From assembly GCA_965247815.1 (NCBI GenBank), contig CBDFHW010000015.1:1-64000 (forward strand): a DNA stretch of 64,000 nt. Direction: 5' to 3'. Shown piece after piece: positions 17,560 through 25,552 of the stretch. The notes beneath the pieces were generated by a model. It saw only the letters and a program-made list of their open reading frames with translations. It made no database searches and was not told where the DNA came from. Source of the stretch: CBDAQA01 sp965247815. Lineage in GTDB: Bacteria > Planctomycetota > Phycisphaerae > Tepidisphaerales > Tepidisphaeraceae. The stretch's first letter is position 1. Each line of letters begins with the position of its first letter. The position numbers and the translations under genes are program-made.

Positions 17560-19482
17560 ATGACCAAACTGATTCGCAAATACCAGAAATGGGCCCTCGC
17601 CTTCTTCGGCGTCCTTCTGATGCTGACGTTCCTCGGCAATCGGGGGACCGGCAACGCGAACGAGGCCGCGGACCACGTCCGGGGACATCTCAACGGCAAG
17701 GCCGTGTCGAACCAGGATATTGGTGAGATGCGTGACGAGCTGCAGGCCCTGGAGCGGTACACGACTCTGCGGATGACTGCCAACCGCCAGTCACCGATCC
17801 TGTCTCTTCTGGCACAGTTCGAGGAAAAGCCCGACTTGTTTTATCTGCTCCGCCAGGAGGCGTTGAACACGGGTGCAACGGTCAACGCGGCCGAGCTTTC
17901 AAGGTTCATGACCAGCGCCTACCAGGGACCCCCTGCCGAGAGTGATGAATACACCCTGACTAACCGGGGGGCCGCCGATTTGCTTTTGGTCTTCGGCCGA
18001 TTCTCGCAGCTGCAGAACGATCTGAAGATCAGCCGGCCGGTGATGGATCACATGCTCGCCGAGGAAAACGAAACGATCGGCGTTGACATCGTCCAGTTCC
18101 AGCCGGCCGAGTACATCAGCAAAGTGTCCGCGCCGTCGCAGCAGCAGGTCCAGGAGCAGTTCGACAAATTCAAGGATGTCGACCCGCACACGGTGGTGCC
18201 GGGAAGCAACCCTTTCGGTTTCGGGTACAAGCTGCCGGTACGAGTGCAGGCTCAATACCTCAGGGTCACGCCGGCCAGTATTGAAACGGCCGTCGAGGAA
18301 GCCGGTCCTGAAGGGATCGCAAAGCCCGCGACATGGACTCTGGCTCAATGGTGGGACTTGGCCGGGCAGAAATACTATCAGGCGCATCTCGAAGATTTTC
18401 GAGAGCTGCCTCCGGCGGACGCGACAACGAAACCAACCGCCCCGTTGCCGATCCAGCCATACACGAAGGTGCGGGACGAGGTGCTCGGCCTCATCCGCCA
18501 ACCGCTGGTCGACAAACTCACCGACGACCTGAAGGCCTTCTTTAATTCGGCAATATCGGCCGGCTGGCAGGTTCATCAACAGTACTCGGCGGTTCCACCC
18601 CTGCCGACGACCGAGCCGGTCACCGCGCTCGGCGAGCAGTTCACGTCGCTGATGTTCATGCAGAAAGTTGCCAATCAGGCTCACTCCAAGTTCAACGTCA
18701 TCGCCAGCGTCGACGACACGCAGACCCCCCTGCCGGTGGCCGGTCTGTCGCAAACACCCGGGCTGAATAACGAGCAAGTGATCGGGTTTATCAATTCGCA
18801 GGCGTCGGCATTTCTGCAGTCGTCAACGCCGCGAACGCAGGCCGCGACGTCGCAGCTGATGCGGCCGTCGCCCGCGATCCAGGCAATGAAGGCCGAGCCG
18901 GTCGTAGTCATCCGTTTGACGGGTGCGTTGCCGTCGGAATCGGCGAAGGATCTTGCCGCAGTACGCCCGTCGGTCGAGGCAGACTTGAAGACTGCGGCCG
19001 CGTACGCACTGGCGAAGGTCGACGCCGACGCCCTGCTCGCCGCCGCGGGAAAAGGTCCGCTGACGATCGCCGCAGCCGCGGTGAACCGTCCAGTGGTTTC
19101 GACAAGTCCGCTGTTCCCGCTCACCCTGTCGATCAATCGTGAATCACCGGTCAGTCCCACGGACGTGATTGTGCCGAAGCTAGGCCCCGCCGACGCCTTT
19201 TTCACAAAGCAGGCCTTTACCCTGCTTCGAACTTATGATCCGAAGACAAAACCCACGCCCGCGACGCTGATCGAACTCCAGCCGATCTCGCCACCGCGGC
19301 TGTTCGTGGTGCAACTGAAGTCGGTTGCCGCCGATTGGACGGCCGAAAGTTATTTCACGACCATCCTGCGAACGAGACGGGCCGTGACACAGGCGATGAT
19401 CCCGCGCCTGGCTCAGAAATGGTTTGATTACAACGAAGTCGTCCAACGAACAGGATACAAACCGGTGAAATCCGCCGGCTGA
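17560..19482 (+). CDS. membrane-anchored SurA/PpiD-like chaperone, probable
   Basis: A 640-residue protein anchored by one N-terminal helix (ALAFFGVLLMLTFLG, residues about 13-27). The following segment HLNGKAVSNQDIGEMRDELQ is the pattern of a SurA N-terminal domain, where a short beta strand NGxxVSxxD precedes helices. The middle is long and helical, and no clear parvulin catalytic motif could be located, so prolyl-isomerase activity is uncertain; several planctomycete relatives of PpiD lack it. It probably binds unfolded proteins outside the membrane. The gene ends 52 bp before tRNA-Lys. Confidence 0.6.
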   Translation: MTKLIRKYQKWALAFFGVLLMLTFLGNRGTGNANEAADHVRGHLNGKAVSNQDIGEMRDELQALERYTTLRMTANRQSPILSLLAQFEEKPDLFYLLRQEALNTGATVNAAELSRFMTSAYQGPPAESDEYTLTNRGAADLLLVFGRFSQLQNDLKISRPVMDHMLAEENETIGVDIVQFQPAEYISKVSAPSQQQVQEQFDKFKDVDPHTVVPGSNPFGFGYKLPVRVQAQYLRVTPASIETAVEEAGPEGIAKPATWTLAQWWDLAGQKYYQAHLEDFRELPPADATTKPTAPLPIQPYTKVRDEVLGLIRQPLVDKLTDDLKAFFNSAISAGWQVHQQYSAVPPLPTTEPVTALGEQFTSLMFMQKVANQAHSKFNVIASVDDTQTPLPVAGLSQTPGLNNEQVIGFINSQASAFLQSSTPRTQAATSQLMRPSPAIQAMKAEPVVVIRLTGALPSESAKDLAAVRPSVEADLKTAAAYALAKVDADALLAAAGKGPLTIAAAAVNRPVVSTSPLFPLTLSINRESPVSPTDVIVPKLGPADAFFTKQAFTLLRTYDPKTKPTPATLIELQPISPPRLFVVQLKSVAADWTAESYFTTILRTRRAVTQAMIPRLAQKWFDYNEVVQRTGYKPVKSAG

Positions 19483-19534
19483 TCCAGTTCGGGCGCTTGA
19501 CAAGCACGACCGGCAGAATAAAGTCTCCCCCCAC

Positions 19535-19608
<74 letters not shown>

Positions 19609-19616
19609 CTCCTCAC

Positions 19617-19641
19617 AAACCCTTGCATCCGCAAGGGTTTT
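19617..19641 (+). terminator. Rho-independent terminator after tRNA-Lys
   Basis: A perfect 10-bp stem AAACCCTTGC/GCAAGGGTTT with a 4-base loop, followed by TTG. It lies ten bases after the tRNA 3' end and inside the island, so the island may bring its own terminator to replace the one it displaced. Confidence 0.75.
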
Positions 19642-19680
19642 GCTATTTTCCACCTTTCACACATTCCTGCGTTTTCCACG

Positions 19681-19725
19681 ATTTGACACCATTTGACACC
19701 GGATTTTTCGGCCACCGGTGTCAAA
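19681..19725. promoter_or_regulatory. repeat cluster upstream of the integrase (candidate arm or operator sites)
   Basis: Two tandem copies of ATTTGACACC (19681-19690, 19691-19700); the second is part of an 11-bp perfect inverted repeat TTTGACACCGG (19692-19702)/CCGGTGTCAAA (19715-19725). The cluster is between attL and the integrase start, where integrase arm sites or an integrase operator are expected. Confidence 0.55.
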
Positions 19726-20365
19726 CGTTTCACTAGGCGGGTGAATTTATTTTCCCATAATGCAGTTCCTGAAAGTGGTGAGAAAAATGGACGACATTCA
19801 GGTATCAAAACATTTTAAAAACGGACAACACAACGGCTTCAGGAAGCACATCCTCGGCAAGATGTTCCACCTCGTCACGGGGACTACTCCAGCACACGAA
19901 GCCAAAGCCAAGGCCATTGCTGCTCGCCTTGTGGCCCACGCAGAGCATCTACGCAAAGTGCATGGCGTCTGGACCGATGCCGCCATCGAAGAAGCGTATG
20001 ACGTGTCTGCGGCCGACATTGAGGATGCCATGCCCGCACAGGCGATTGAGCAGCCACCCGAACAGCCACTGACTCATGTGATCGCTGTTAACACGCCATC
20101 GACTCTGACAGCCCTGATTCCAGCCGCTTTGCCAGTGGTCGTCCCTGTCCCCGTTGTCGCCCGTAAAGTGGCGGCGGCCTCCGCTGCAAAAGACTCGATC
20201 TGGTTGTACGACGCAATGGAAATGTTCAAACAGGCAGAACTGCTCAGAGAAAAGATCAACGACACGGGCACGTTCAATGCGCAGAACTACATCTTCAGAA
20301 TTGAATGGAGCAAAGAAGGCATCACGGATCTGGGCTTCCCCACCAAGCGCGGGCGCTGCAGAGGG

Positions 20366-21262
20366 CTAATTCAGGCTTGCCTCGAACGTCTCGGGGCTAA
20401 CATAGCCTAACGAACTGTGCAGACGTCTGCGATTATAAAACACCTCGATGTACTCAAAGATCGACGCCCGGGCCTGGTCATGTGTGGCGAACTTCTGGTG
20501 ATGCACCAACTCGGTCTTGAGCGTGGACCAGAAGCTTTCCATTACGGCGTTGTCCCAGCAGTCTCCCTTGCCGCTCATGCTCTGGTTCATTTCATGCGAT
20601 TCCAGCAGCTGCTGGTAATTATCACTCGCGTATTGAACGCCGCGGTCGCTGTGGTGCAGCAGGCCTTTCTCGGGGCTTCTTCGCGCGATCGCCATCTGCA
20701 GCGCATCACTCACCAGATCGGTTTGCATGTGATCCGCCATCGACCAGCCGACGATCATCCGGCTGCACAAATCAATCACCCCCGCCAGGTACATCCATCC
20801 CTGGTCGGTCGGAATGTAAGTGATGTCCACCGCCCATTTCTGGTTCGGGAGTTCGGCGGCGAACTGCCGGTCCAGCACGTTGCCGGCCACCGGGTTGGGG
20901 TGGTCGCTGTCGGTGGTGGTCGGCACGAATTTTTTCTTTTGTTTCGCCCGGATTCCGGCCGCTTTCATCACTTTTGCCACCGTGTTTTCACACACGCTTT
21001 CGCCCCGGGCCACCAGGGCTTTATAGATCCGCGGGCTGCCGTAGACGCCGCGCCCTTCCACGGCGGCGGTTCTGACCTTGGCCGTCAGTTCCTCCCGGCG
21101 TTTGTACCGCTCGCTCGCAGGCCGGTTGATCCAGTCGTAGTAACCCGAGCGGCTGACATCCAGCACCTGGCACGAAACCTCAACCGGAAAGTCACGGAGG
21201 TGTTCTTCGATGAAGGCAAACTTCACAGCTGCTCCATTGCGAAGAACTGAGCTGCTTTTTTT
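20366..21262 (-). CDS. IS3-family transposase orfB (copy 4)
   Basis: Intact DDE catalytic subunit with the same three acidic motifs as copy 2 and the RRSPEKGLL/SPETFEASLN variants of that copy. Translated through -1 slippage at the A7G run (complement of 21255-21262). It is antisense to the split integrase gene. Confidence 0.93.
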   Translation of the reverse strand, partial: KKSSSVLRNGAAVKFAFIEEHLRDFPVEVSCQVLDVSRSGYYDWINRPASERYKRREELTAKVRTAAVEGRGVYGSPRIYKALVARGESVCENTVAKVMKAAGIRAKQKKKFVPTTTDSDHPNPVAGNVLDRQFAAELPNQKWAVDITYIPTDQGWMYLAGVIDLCSRMIVGWSMADHMQTDLVSDALQMAIARRSPEKGLLHHSDRGVQYASDNYQQLLESHEMNQSMSGKGDCWDNAVMESFWSTLKTELVHHQKFATHDQARASIFEYIEVFYNRRRLHSSLGYVSPETFEASLN

Positions 21263-21510
21263 AAAATCTCGCGCTCCATCAAAAGCCGGGCGTTCTCCTT
21301 GCGCAGCCGCCGCAGCTCTGCCGCCATCGCTCCGTCGCCAGTCGGCGCCAAGCCGGCCTCGGCTCCAAACTTGCCGACCCACCCCCGAACGCTGTTGGGA
21401 TCGACGCCCAGGCTCTTGGCCGCGTCAACCACTGAATACCCCTGTTGATTGACCAGCTTGACTGCTGAAATCTTGAACTCCCGGGTGTACTTTCTTCGTG
21501 CCATGGACAC
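21223..21510 (-). CDS. IS3-family transposase orfA (copy 4)
   Basis: A 95-residue HTH/leucine-zipper subunit with the FFAMEQL C terminus shared with copy 1. Reads away from the C-terminal half of the integrase. Confidence 0.93.
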   Translation of the reverse strand: MSMARRKYTREFKISAVKLVNQQGYSVVDAAKSLGVDPNSVRGWVGKFGAEAGLAPTGDGAMAAELRRLRKENARLLMEREILKKAAQFFAMEQL

Positions 21511-22551
21511 TCCTTCAGACAGATTCTACTCTGCCCTCTGCCGCGCCCGTGCTTAGTGGGGAAGCCCAGATCGGCCTTTGGCGGATTTGAGCCACGTGTC
21601 AGTGTTGAAGGAGTGGCGAGGTCACTTTACTGCTCGTCCCGTCAGCAAGAAGTACAAGAAACCGATTTCGGCGGCATCTGCATATGCCGTATGCGGAGCA
21701 ATCAGATATTTTCTGGACTGGTGTGACATCGAACAATTGTGGGTTCCATGTCACCGTTGGCGTGAGGCGTTCAAAAACATCAGCGAAAAGAAGCTCAAGA
21801 CTCGTATCGAAAGAACCAAAAACAAACGGATGGGGTTCTTCAATTTTACCATTCAGGAAATGCGATTCATCTGGCATGCGTGCCTGTCACAGAACCGTGT
21901 GCTGGTTGGGCTGGCGCTGTGGTGCGGTCACACGCAAAATGAACTCGCAACCATTCTCCGAGACGGCGAGTTTATTGAAGTTGATGGCGAAATGTATCTC
22001 GAACGAGATCGTAACAAAACCGGTGTGTATGGGCGGTGGTGGGTGCCGCCTGAACTGGCGGTGCTGGTGAGGGAACGGCTGGAGAAAACTCCGGAGAGCT
22101 ACAAGGAAAACCCGCTTCAACTTGCCTTTCTAACCGGGCATAGCCAGCCGCTGGTGCATTTCGCCAAGGCCGGCAAACGCACGAGATCAGATGCTGTGGC
22201 CCAGTTTTGGGTGAAGACGGTACGGCTGGTGGAGTGCTACGGTGTGAGATACCACAGCTTCAAGTATCTCAGGAAAACGCTGGCGCAACAGGTGCGTGAT
22301 CGGCTGGGTGTCGAATATGCCACGTTGTTTTCCGCTGAGGTGATTAAGGGCGTACAGGATGAGAGCTATACGAATGCCTGCTTTGCGAAGTTGGAGCGTT
22401 GCATCCGAGAGGACCTCTATTCGATCTGGAAGGAGATGTTCAAAGCATTCACCAGCGAGGAACTTGAGGGCGAACGTGAGCGGATCAGGAAAATGAGTGA
22501 CCCTGTGGCGTCCATCGACGGTAGCCATTCCCAATCGTCGGCCGTCGCCGT

Positions 22552-22728
22552 TTAGCTGGAGTGATCGCTGGGGGGGGATGGGTCTGGTGGCCGTGGACCT
22601 GAGGGTGGCAATAACGGACGATTGGTTCTCAAGTTGGGAACCACAGCAGGCACAGACGGCATCTTTAATGAAATGAACCAGTTCATGCCTCGTTGTTCGG
22701 GTTCGTAGAAGACTTCACCTTCTCCAAT
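22552..22728 (-). CDS. small protein of duplicated cassette, copy 1 (gene B1)
   Basis: A short frame encoding EPEQRGMNWF and SVPAVVPNLR segments that are clearly related to the protein of the second cassette at 24762-25031 (EPEQHDMNWF, SLSAVVPKLK). Conservation in the same frame of two diverged DNA copies supports coding. The start is unclear: where copy 2 has ATGGAG, copy 1 has lost one A and reads ATTGGAG, so this copy may have a broken start. No known family was recognised. It overlaps the integrase 3' end by 4 bp on the other strand. Confidence 0.35.
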   Translation of the reverse strand: MGEGEVFYEPEQRGMNWFISLKMPSVPAVVPNLRTNRPLLPPSGPRPPDPSPPSDHSS

Positions 22729-22884
22729 TCTAGATCGAAGATTCGCATCAAATAATAGCGTTTTTGAAGTCGGGTCGAGATGAGCAGGTGCTAAGCAGCC
22801 ATTTTGACGTGTGTTTTCCGCTAATTGATTTAATACCAGAGGTTTATAACACTGGCTAGACAAGATCGACCAGCAGCTTGGTAA

Positions 22885-22897
22885 GTATATCATATAC
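22885..22897. promoter_or_regulatory. palindrome GTATAT-C-ATATAC (candidate operator, cassette copy 1)
   Basis: A perfect 6-bp-arm palindrome within a conserved block shared with the second cassette (25188-25200). It lies between small genes A1 and B1, where a promoter for B would be. Confidence 0.5.
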
Positions 22898-22924
22898 AAT
22901 GGAAAGCGGAGCGCAGTGAGTGTA

Positions 22925-23089
22925 TCAGTCCGACAAGAGAGAATCCTTCTTCGTGGGTAATGCAACGCAGTTTTCGGGATCGTGAGCATCCGTTTTGGCA
23001 CAGGCGATCTGGACGGCTTCTTTTGGGCTGGCCGCATTGATATATGCGAACGCTTCGTTGTTGTCATACACGGTGTATCTCTGGTTCAT
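22925..23089 (-). CDS. small acidic protein of duplicated cassette, copy 1 (gene A1)
   Basis: A 54-residue protein starting MNQRYTVYDNNEAFAYINA and containing SPKEAVQIACAK and DPENCVALPTK. GGGGGA lies eight bases before the ATG. A second copy at 25228-25392 has the same length and about two-thirds identity but an internal stop. Protein-level conservation between the two copies supports A1 as a real gene. The compact alpha/beta-looking pattern resembles small host-interaction proteins, but no family was recognised. An upstream ATG at 23119 is in frame but lacks a ribosome binding site. Confidence 0.6.
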   Translation of the reverse strand: MNQRYTVYDNNEAFAYINAASPKEAVQIACAKTDAHDPENCVALPTKKDSLLSD

Positions 23090-23169
23090 CAGGATGTCCC
23101 CCTTCTTGCTGTAATTCACATCTCCACGTTATGAATCCTTCGATGCCGGGATGAATGAGTGGTTGTCAA

Positions 23170-23188
23170 CCAAGTGAATGTCACTTGG
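23170..23188. promoter_or_regulatory. perfect hairpin upstream of the D12 methyltransferase
   Basis: CCAAGTGA (23170-23177), a 3-base loop, then TCACTTGG (23181-23188). It has no T-run, so it is a candidate operator or end of a divergent transcript rather than a terminator. Confidence 0.45.
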
Positions 23189-23210
23189 CTTCACCCCCGA
23201 ACGTCCGTTA

Positions 23211-23302
23211 GGGAAGCCGTCTACGGGATCGGATTCGACTGCGTTTATTGGTGTCGCATGCGGGATGCCGTCTACGGGGTCGGCACCAGCAGCGTTTATA
23301 GG
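23211..23302. repeat. two imperfect direct repeats of about 41 bp
   Basis: Units at 23211-23251 and 23262-23302 share GCCGTCTACGGG and GCGTTTAT blocks, with a 51-bp period. They lie in the leader of the methyltransferase gene; their role is unknown. Confidence 0.55.
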
Positions 23303-23337
23303 GCAGCCAGCGTGGTGCTGGTCCAACAGGAGAACCC

Positions 23338-24552
23338 ATGAACGTCCAATTAGAACAACTCGAAGCCATCATCGAAGCTGGCGAGACGGCCGCCATCGAA
23401 TCCGGCAAAGCGCTGAAGATCATCCGTGACGAACGGTTGTACCGGGGGGCGTACACGACCTTCGACAACTACTTGTCAGCCCGTTGGAAGTTCACACGGC
23501 AGCGTGCAGGGCAGTTGATCGGTCTGGCAACCATCACCGCCAGCCTGTCAACCGTGGTTGACATCTCAGGAATGAAGGAACGCCATATCCGAGAGATCGG
23601 GAGGCTCCCAGAAGATCGCCAAGTCGATGCGGTCAAACGCTTCTGTGCGTTGCCAGCGAAGGAGCAAACCACAAAGGCTATGGTCCAGATCGTTACCCAG
23701 ACAGAGTTGACCCCGGTGGGCAAAGACCCCGCACCCATTGTCGAAATGAAGCCCGACTCCGAAGTCTTCTCACCTATTGGTTGGTATGGCGGCAAATACC
23801 GACTACGCAAGTTCATCAACTACCTGATGCCCGAGCACAGCATGTATGTCGAACCGTTTTTCGGCGGTGGCTCTATTCTGTTCAGCAAAACACCCAGCCC
23901 CATCGAGATTGTCAGCGATGTTAACCACGGAGTGGTTAACTTCTTCTCCGTTCTGCGTGATGAAGAAAAGGCGGCAGAACTCCAGCGGCGGTTGCAGTTG
24001 ACCCCATACAGCAGGGAAGAGCATCGGCTGTGCGCCGATGACGCTCCAACCGGCGATGACATCGAAGATGCACGCAGGTTCTTCGTTCGTGCTCGACAGT
24101 CATATTCGGGAATCGAAGTTGACTCCACGTGGTCGCTGAACGTTTGTAACCAGATCGGACGGTCTACGGACTTTGCAAGCAAGGTGGACGGCTTGATGAA
24201 GGTCTCTCAGCGACTTCGTTCCGTGCAGATCGAAAGCCGCTGTTTTTCTGACCTACTGCCAAAATGCGACGAGTCGCACGCCTTTGTCTACGCCGATCCA
24301 CCCTACCCCGAATCTGTTCGAGACGCTTCGAGCAAAGGCTATCGTCACGAGATGTCCGACGATCAGCACGCTAATCTTCTGGACATTCTAACCGGGTTCA
24401 AAAAAGCGAAGGTCATGCTCAGTTCCTATCGGTGCGAGATGTACGATTCCCGACTGAAGGATTGGAATCGGCACGACAAAGTTGTCACCGTGAACGCTTC
24501 TCGGGGCACCGCCAAGAGCAAGCGAACCGAGTGCGTGTGGACGAACTACTGA
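23338..24552 (+). CDS. D12-class (Dam-type) adenine DNA methyltransferase with N-terminal extra domain
   Basis: A 404-residue protein. The C-terminal part from about residue 140 is a D12 class N6-adenine methyltransferase: GWYGGKYRL opens the domain, motif I is PFFGGGS (residues 173-179) for S-adenosylmethionine, and the catalytic motif is DPPY (320-323). Dam-type enzymes are usually about 270-300 residues, so the first 130 residues are an addition; they are helical and contain FTRQRAGQLIGLA and KERHIREIGRLP, which look like helix-turn-helix units similar to those of ParB-like proteins. The fusion may guide the enzyme to DNA or give autoregulation. No restriction partner is adjacent, so it may be an orphan methylase protecting the island DNA. 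Confidence 0.88.
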   Translation: MNVQLEQLEAIIEAGETAAIESGKALKIIRDERLYRGAYTTFDNYLSARWKFTRQRAGQLIGLATITASLSTVVDISGMKERHIREIGRLPEDRQVDAVKRFCALPAKEQTTKAMVQIVTQTELTPVGKDPAPIVEMKPDSEVFSPIGWYGGKYRLRKFINYLMPEHSMYVEPFFGGGSILFSKTPSPIEIVSDVNHGVVNFFSVLRDEEKAAELQRRLQLTPYSREEHRLCADDAPTGDDIEDARRFFVRARQSYSGIEVDSTWSLNVCNQIGRSTDFASKVDGLMKVSQRLRSVQIESRCFSDLLPKCDESHAFVYADPPYPESVRDASSKGYRHEMSDDQHANLLDILTGFKKAKVMLSSYRCEMYDSRLKDWNRHDKVVTVNASRGTAKSKRTECVWTNY

Positions 24553-24761
24553 ACGGTCTCGATTCCATCGCCGTCTTTCTGCACGAACCATCTGCCTTCA
24601 CGGTCAGACGGTTTTGTGTTGTGCGGCACTATTTGGGGAAAAACCGTGCTCTGAGGGTATCCGCATGCCTTGGAGTTCATGCGCCATGATGACAGTGACA
24701 TCCTGAAGATGCATATCAAGATGTTTGATATAGATGCAGACCGGCACATCGCCAGCATCGT

Positions 24762-25031
24762 CTACACGCTTGAAATTCCTGTCGCCGTGCCGGCATGACG
24801 AGGCTCATGCAGGTCAGGAAGGTCGTGATGGAGGTCTCCAGCGACGATAGCCTTTCCCCGTGGCTGGAATCGCCTTAGAGGGGACTGGCAACGGTGGCGT
24901 GACATCTGGTGGCTGTGGGCGTGTTGGAACTTCAGCTTGGGAACCACGGCAGACAACGACGACTTCTTCAAGAATTGGAACCAGTTCATGTCATGTTGTT
25001 CAGGTTCGTTGACCGCTTCGCCTTTCTCCAT
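24762..25031 (-). CDS. small protein of duplicated cassette, copy 2 (gene B2)
   Basis: An 89-codon frame starting MEKGEAVNEPEQHDMNWFQF. The first 35 residues are conserved with gene B1 at 22552-22728; the remainder is not and may be read-through into non-coding DNA. Unknown family. The palindrome at 25188-25200 lies upstream. Confidence 0.4.
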   Translation of the reverse strand: MEKGEAVNEPEQHDMNWFQFLKKSSLSAVVPKLKFQHAHSHQMSRHRCQSPLRRFQPRGKAIVAGDLHHDLPDLHEPRHAGTATGISSV

Positions 25032-25187
25032 TTCTAGATAGAAAACCGCATCAAATCATTGCGATTTTGGCTTCTGATCGAGGTGGTCAGGTCCAAAGCA
25101 GTTCGATTGAGATCGGAGTTGGGTTAATTGCTTTTAAATGCGATGCTTACAGCTTGAGTTGAGCAAGATCGGCGGTCGCCTTGGTAA

Positions 25188-25200
25188 GTATATAATATAC
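25188..25200. promoter_or_regulatory. palindrome GTATAT-A-ATATAC (candidate operator, cassette copy 2)
   Basis: The same palindrome as at 22885-22897 with only the central base changed, within flanks that are also conserved (GGTAAG before, GCGCAGTGAGTGT after). Confidence 0.5.
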
Positions 25201-25227
25201 GATGGGAAGCGAAGCGCAGTGAGTGTG

Positions 25228-25392
25228 TCAGTGCGATGAAGGATCAGCTTTCGCCACGGGGATGGCAGTGCAGTTCTCTGGGTGGCGATCATCGGTTTTG
25301 TTGCAGGCGATTTAAATGGCTTCTTCTGGGCTGCCGTCGTTGACTGATGCAAAGGCATCGCCATTGTCATACACGACGTATCGCTGGTTCAT
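25228..25392 (-). pseudogene. degenerate second copy of small gene A (A2)
   Basis: Starts MNQRYVVYDNGDAFASVND after AAAGGGGAAACAAT, aligned to gene A1 without gaps over 54 codons. One codon is TAA (25312-25314) where A1 has CAG, so only the first 26 residues would be made. It still ends at the same position. Either a recent pseudogene or a truncated product. Confidence 0.65.
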
Positions 25393-25481
25393 ATTGTTTC
25401 CCCTTTGATCCAGCAATTCGGGTCTGCATGTCATAATTCCTTTCACGAGATGAAAAACTCATGTTCAGCGTGCTCTTGCAT

Positions 25482-25511
25482 GGCAGGTATAAACGCCCGA
25501 ACATACCTGCC
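25482..25511. promoter_or_regulatory. inverted repeat upstream of the HerA operon
   Basis: Perfect 9-bp arms GGCAGGTAT (25482-25490) and ATACCTGCC (25503-25511) with a 12-base spacer, ending 41 bp before the HerA start codon. This is a likely repressor site for the operon. Confidence 0.55.
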
Positions 25512-25552
25512 CAGAACTTCATGCCGCCTCAAGGGGGCGGAAAGGATTCCGA

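Larger units (their letters stand above)
20331..21568 (-). mobile_element. IS3-family insertion sequence, copy 4 (complete, 1238 bp) in the integrase gene
   Basis: Same termini as the other copies. It is flanked by a perfect 4-bp target duplication GATC (20327-20330 and 21569-21572). In the regions I compared it matches copy 1, so transposition into the island was probably recent and from within this chromosome. Confidence 0.97.
19760..22555 (+). pseudogene. tyrosine recombinase/integrase interrupted by IS copy 4
   Basis: The island integrase gene is in two parts: 19760-20330 and 21573-22555, on either side of IS copy 4. Removing the IS and one GATC copy rejoins them in a single frame of 518 codons including the stop, so the gene was intact before insertion. 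The N-terminal part (about 190 residues) is helical with an Ala/Pro-rich linker. The C-terminal part holds the core-binding-like and catalytic regions: CGHTQNELATI sits where the first box (G-x-R-x-x-E-L) is expected, YHSFKYLRKTLAQQ where the HxxR box is expected, and ESYTNACFAKLERC offers a tyrosine. The first box lacks the usual arginine, so assignment rests on layout, position next to attL and the second box. Neither half alone should be active. Confidence 0.72.
24553..25552. other. 1-kb island stretch with repeated small cassettes
   Basis: Holds, left to right: a roughly 120-bp segment (24550-24670) with a diverged partner at 30310-30440; a possible 39-codon plus-strand frame (24679-24798, MRHDDSDILKMHIKMF start) of unknown reality; gene B2 and pseudogene A2 on the minus strand; and the operator-like palindrome before the HerA operon. 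Most of 24860-25400 is a diverged duplicate of 22560-23100. Confidence 0.5.

Noticed and set aside
23211..23302. CRISPR-like array
   Set aside because: Only two imperfect repeats with a 10-bp gap and no cas genes; not an array.
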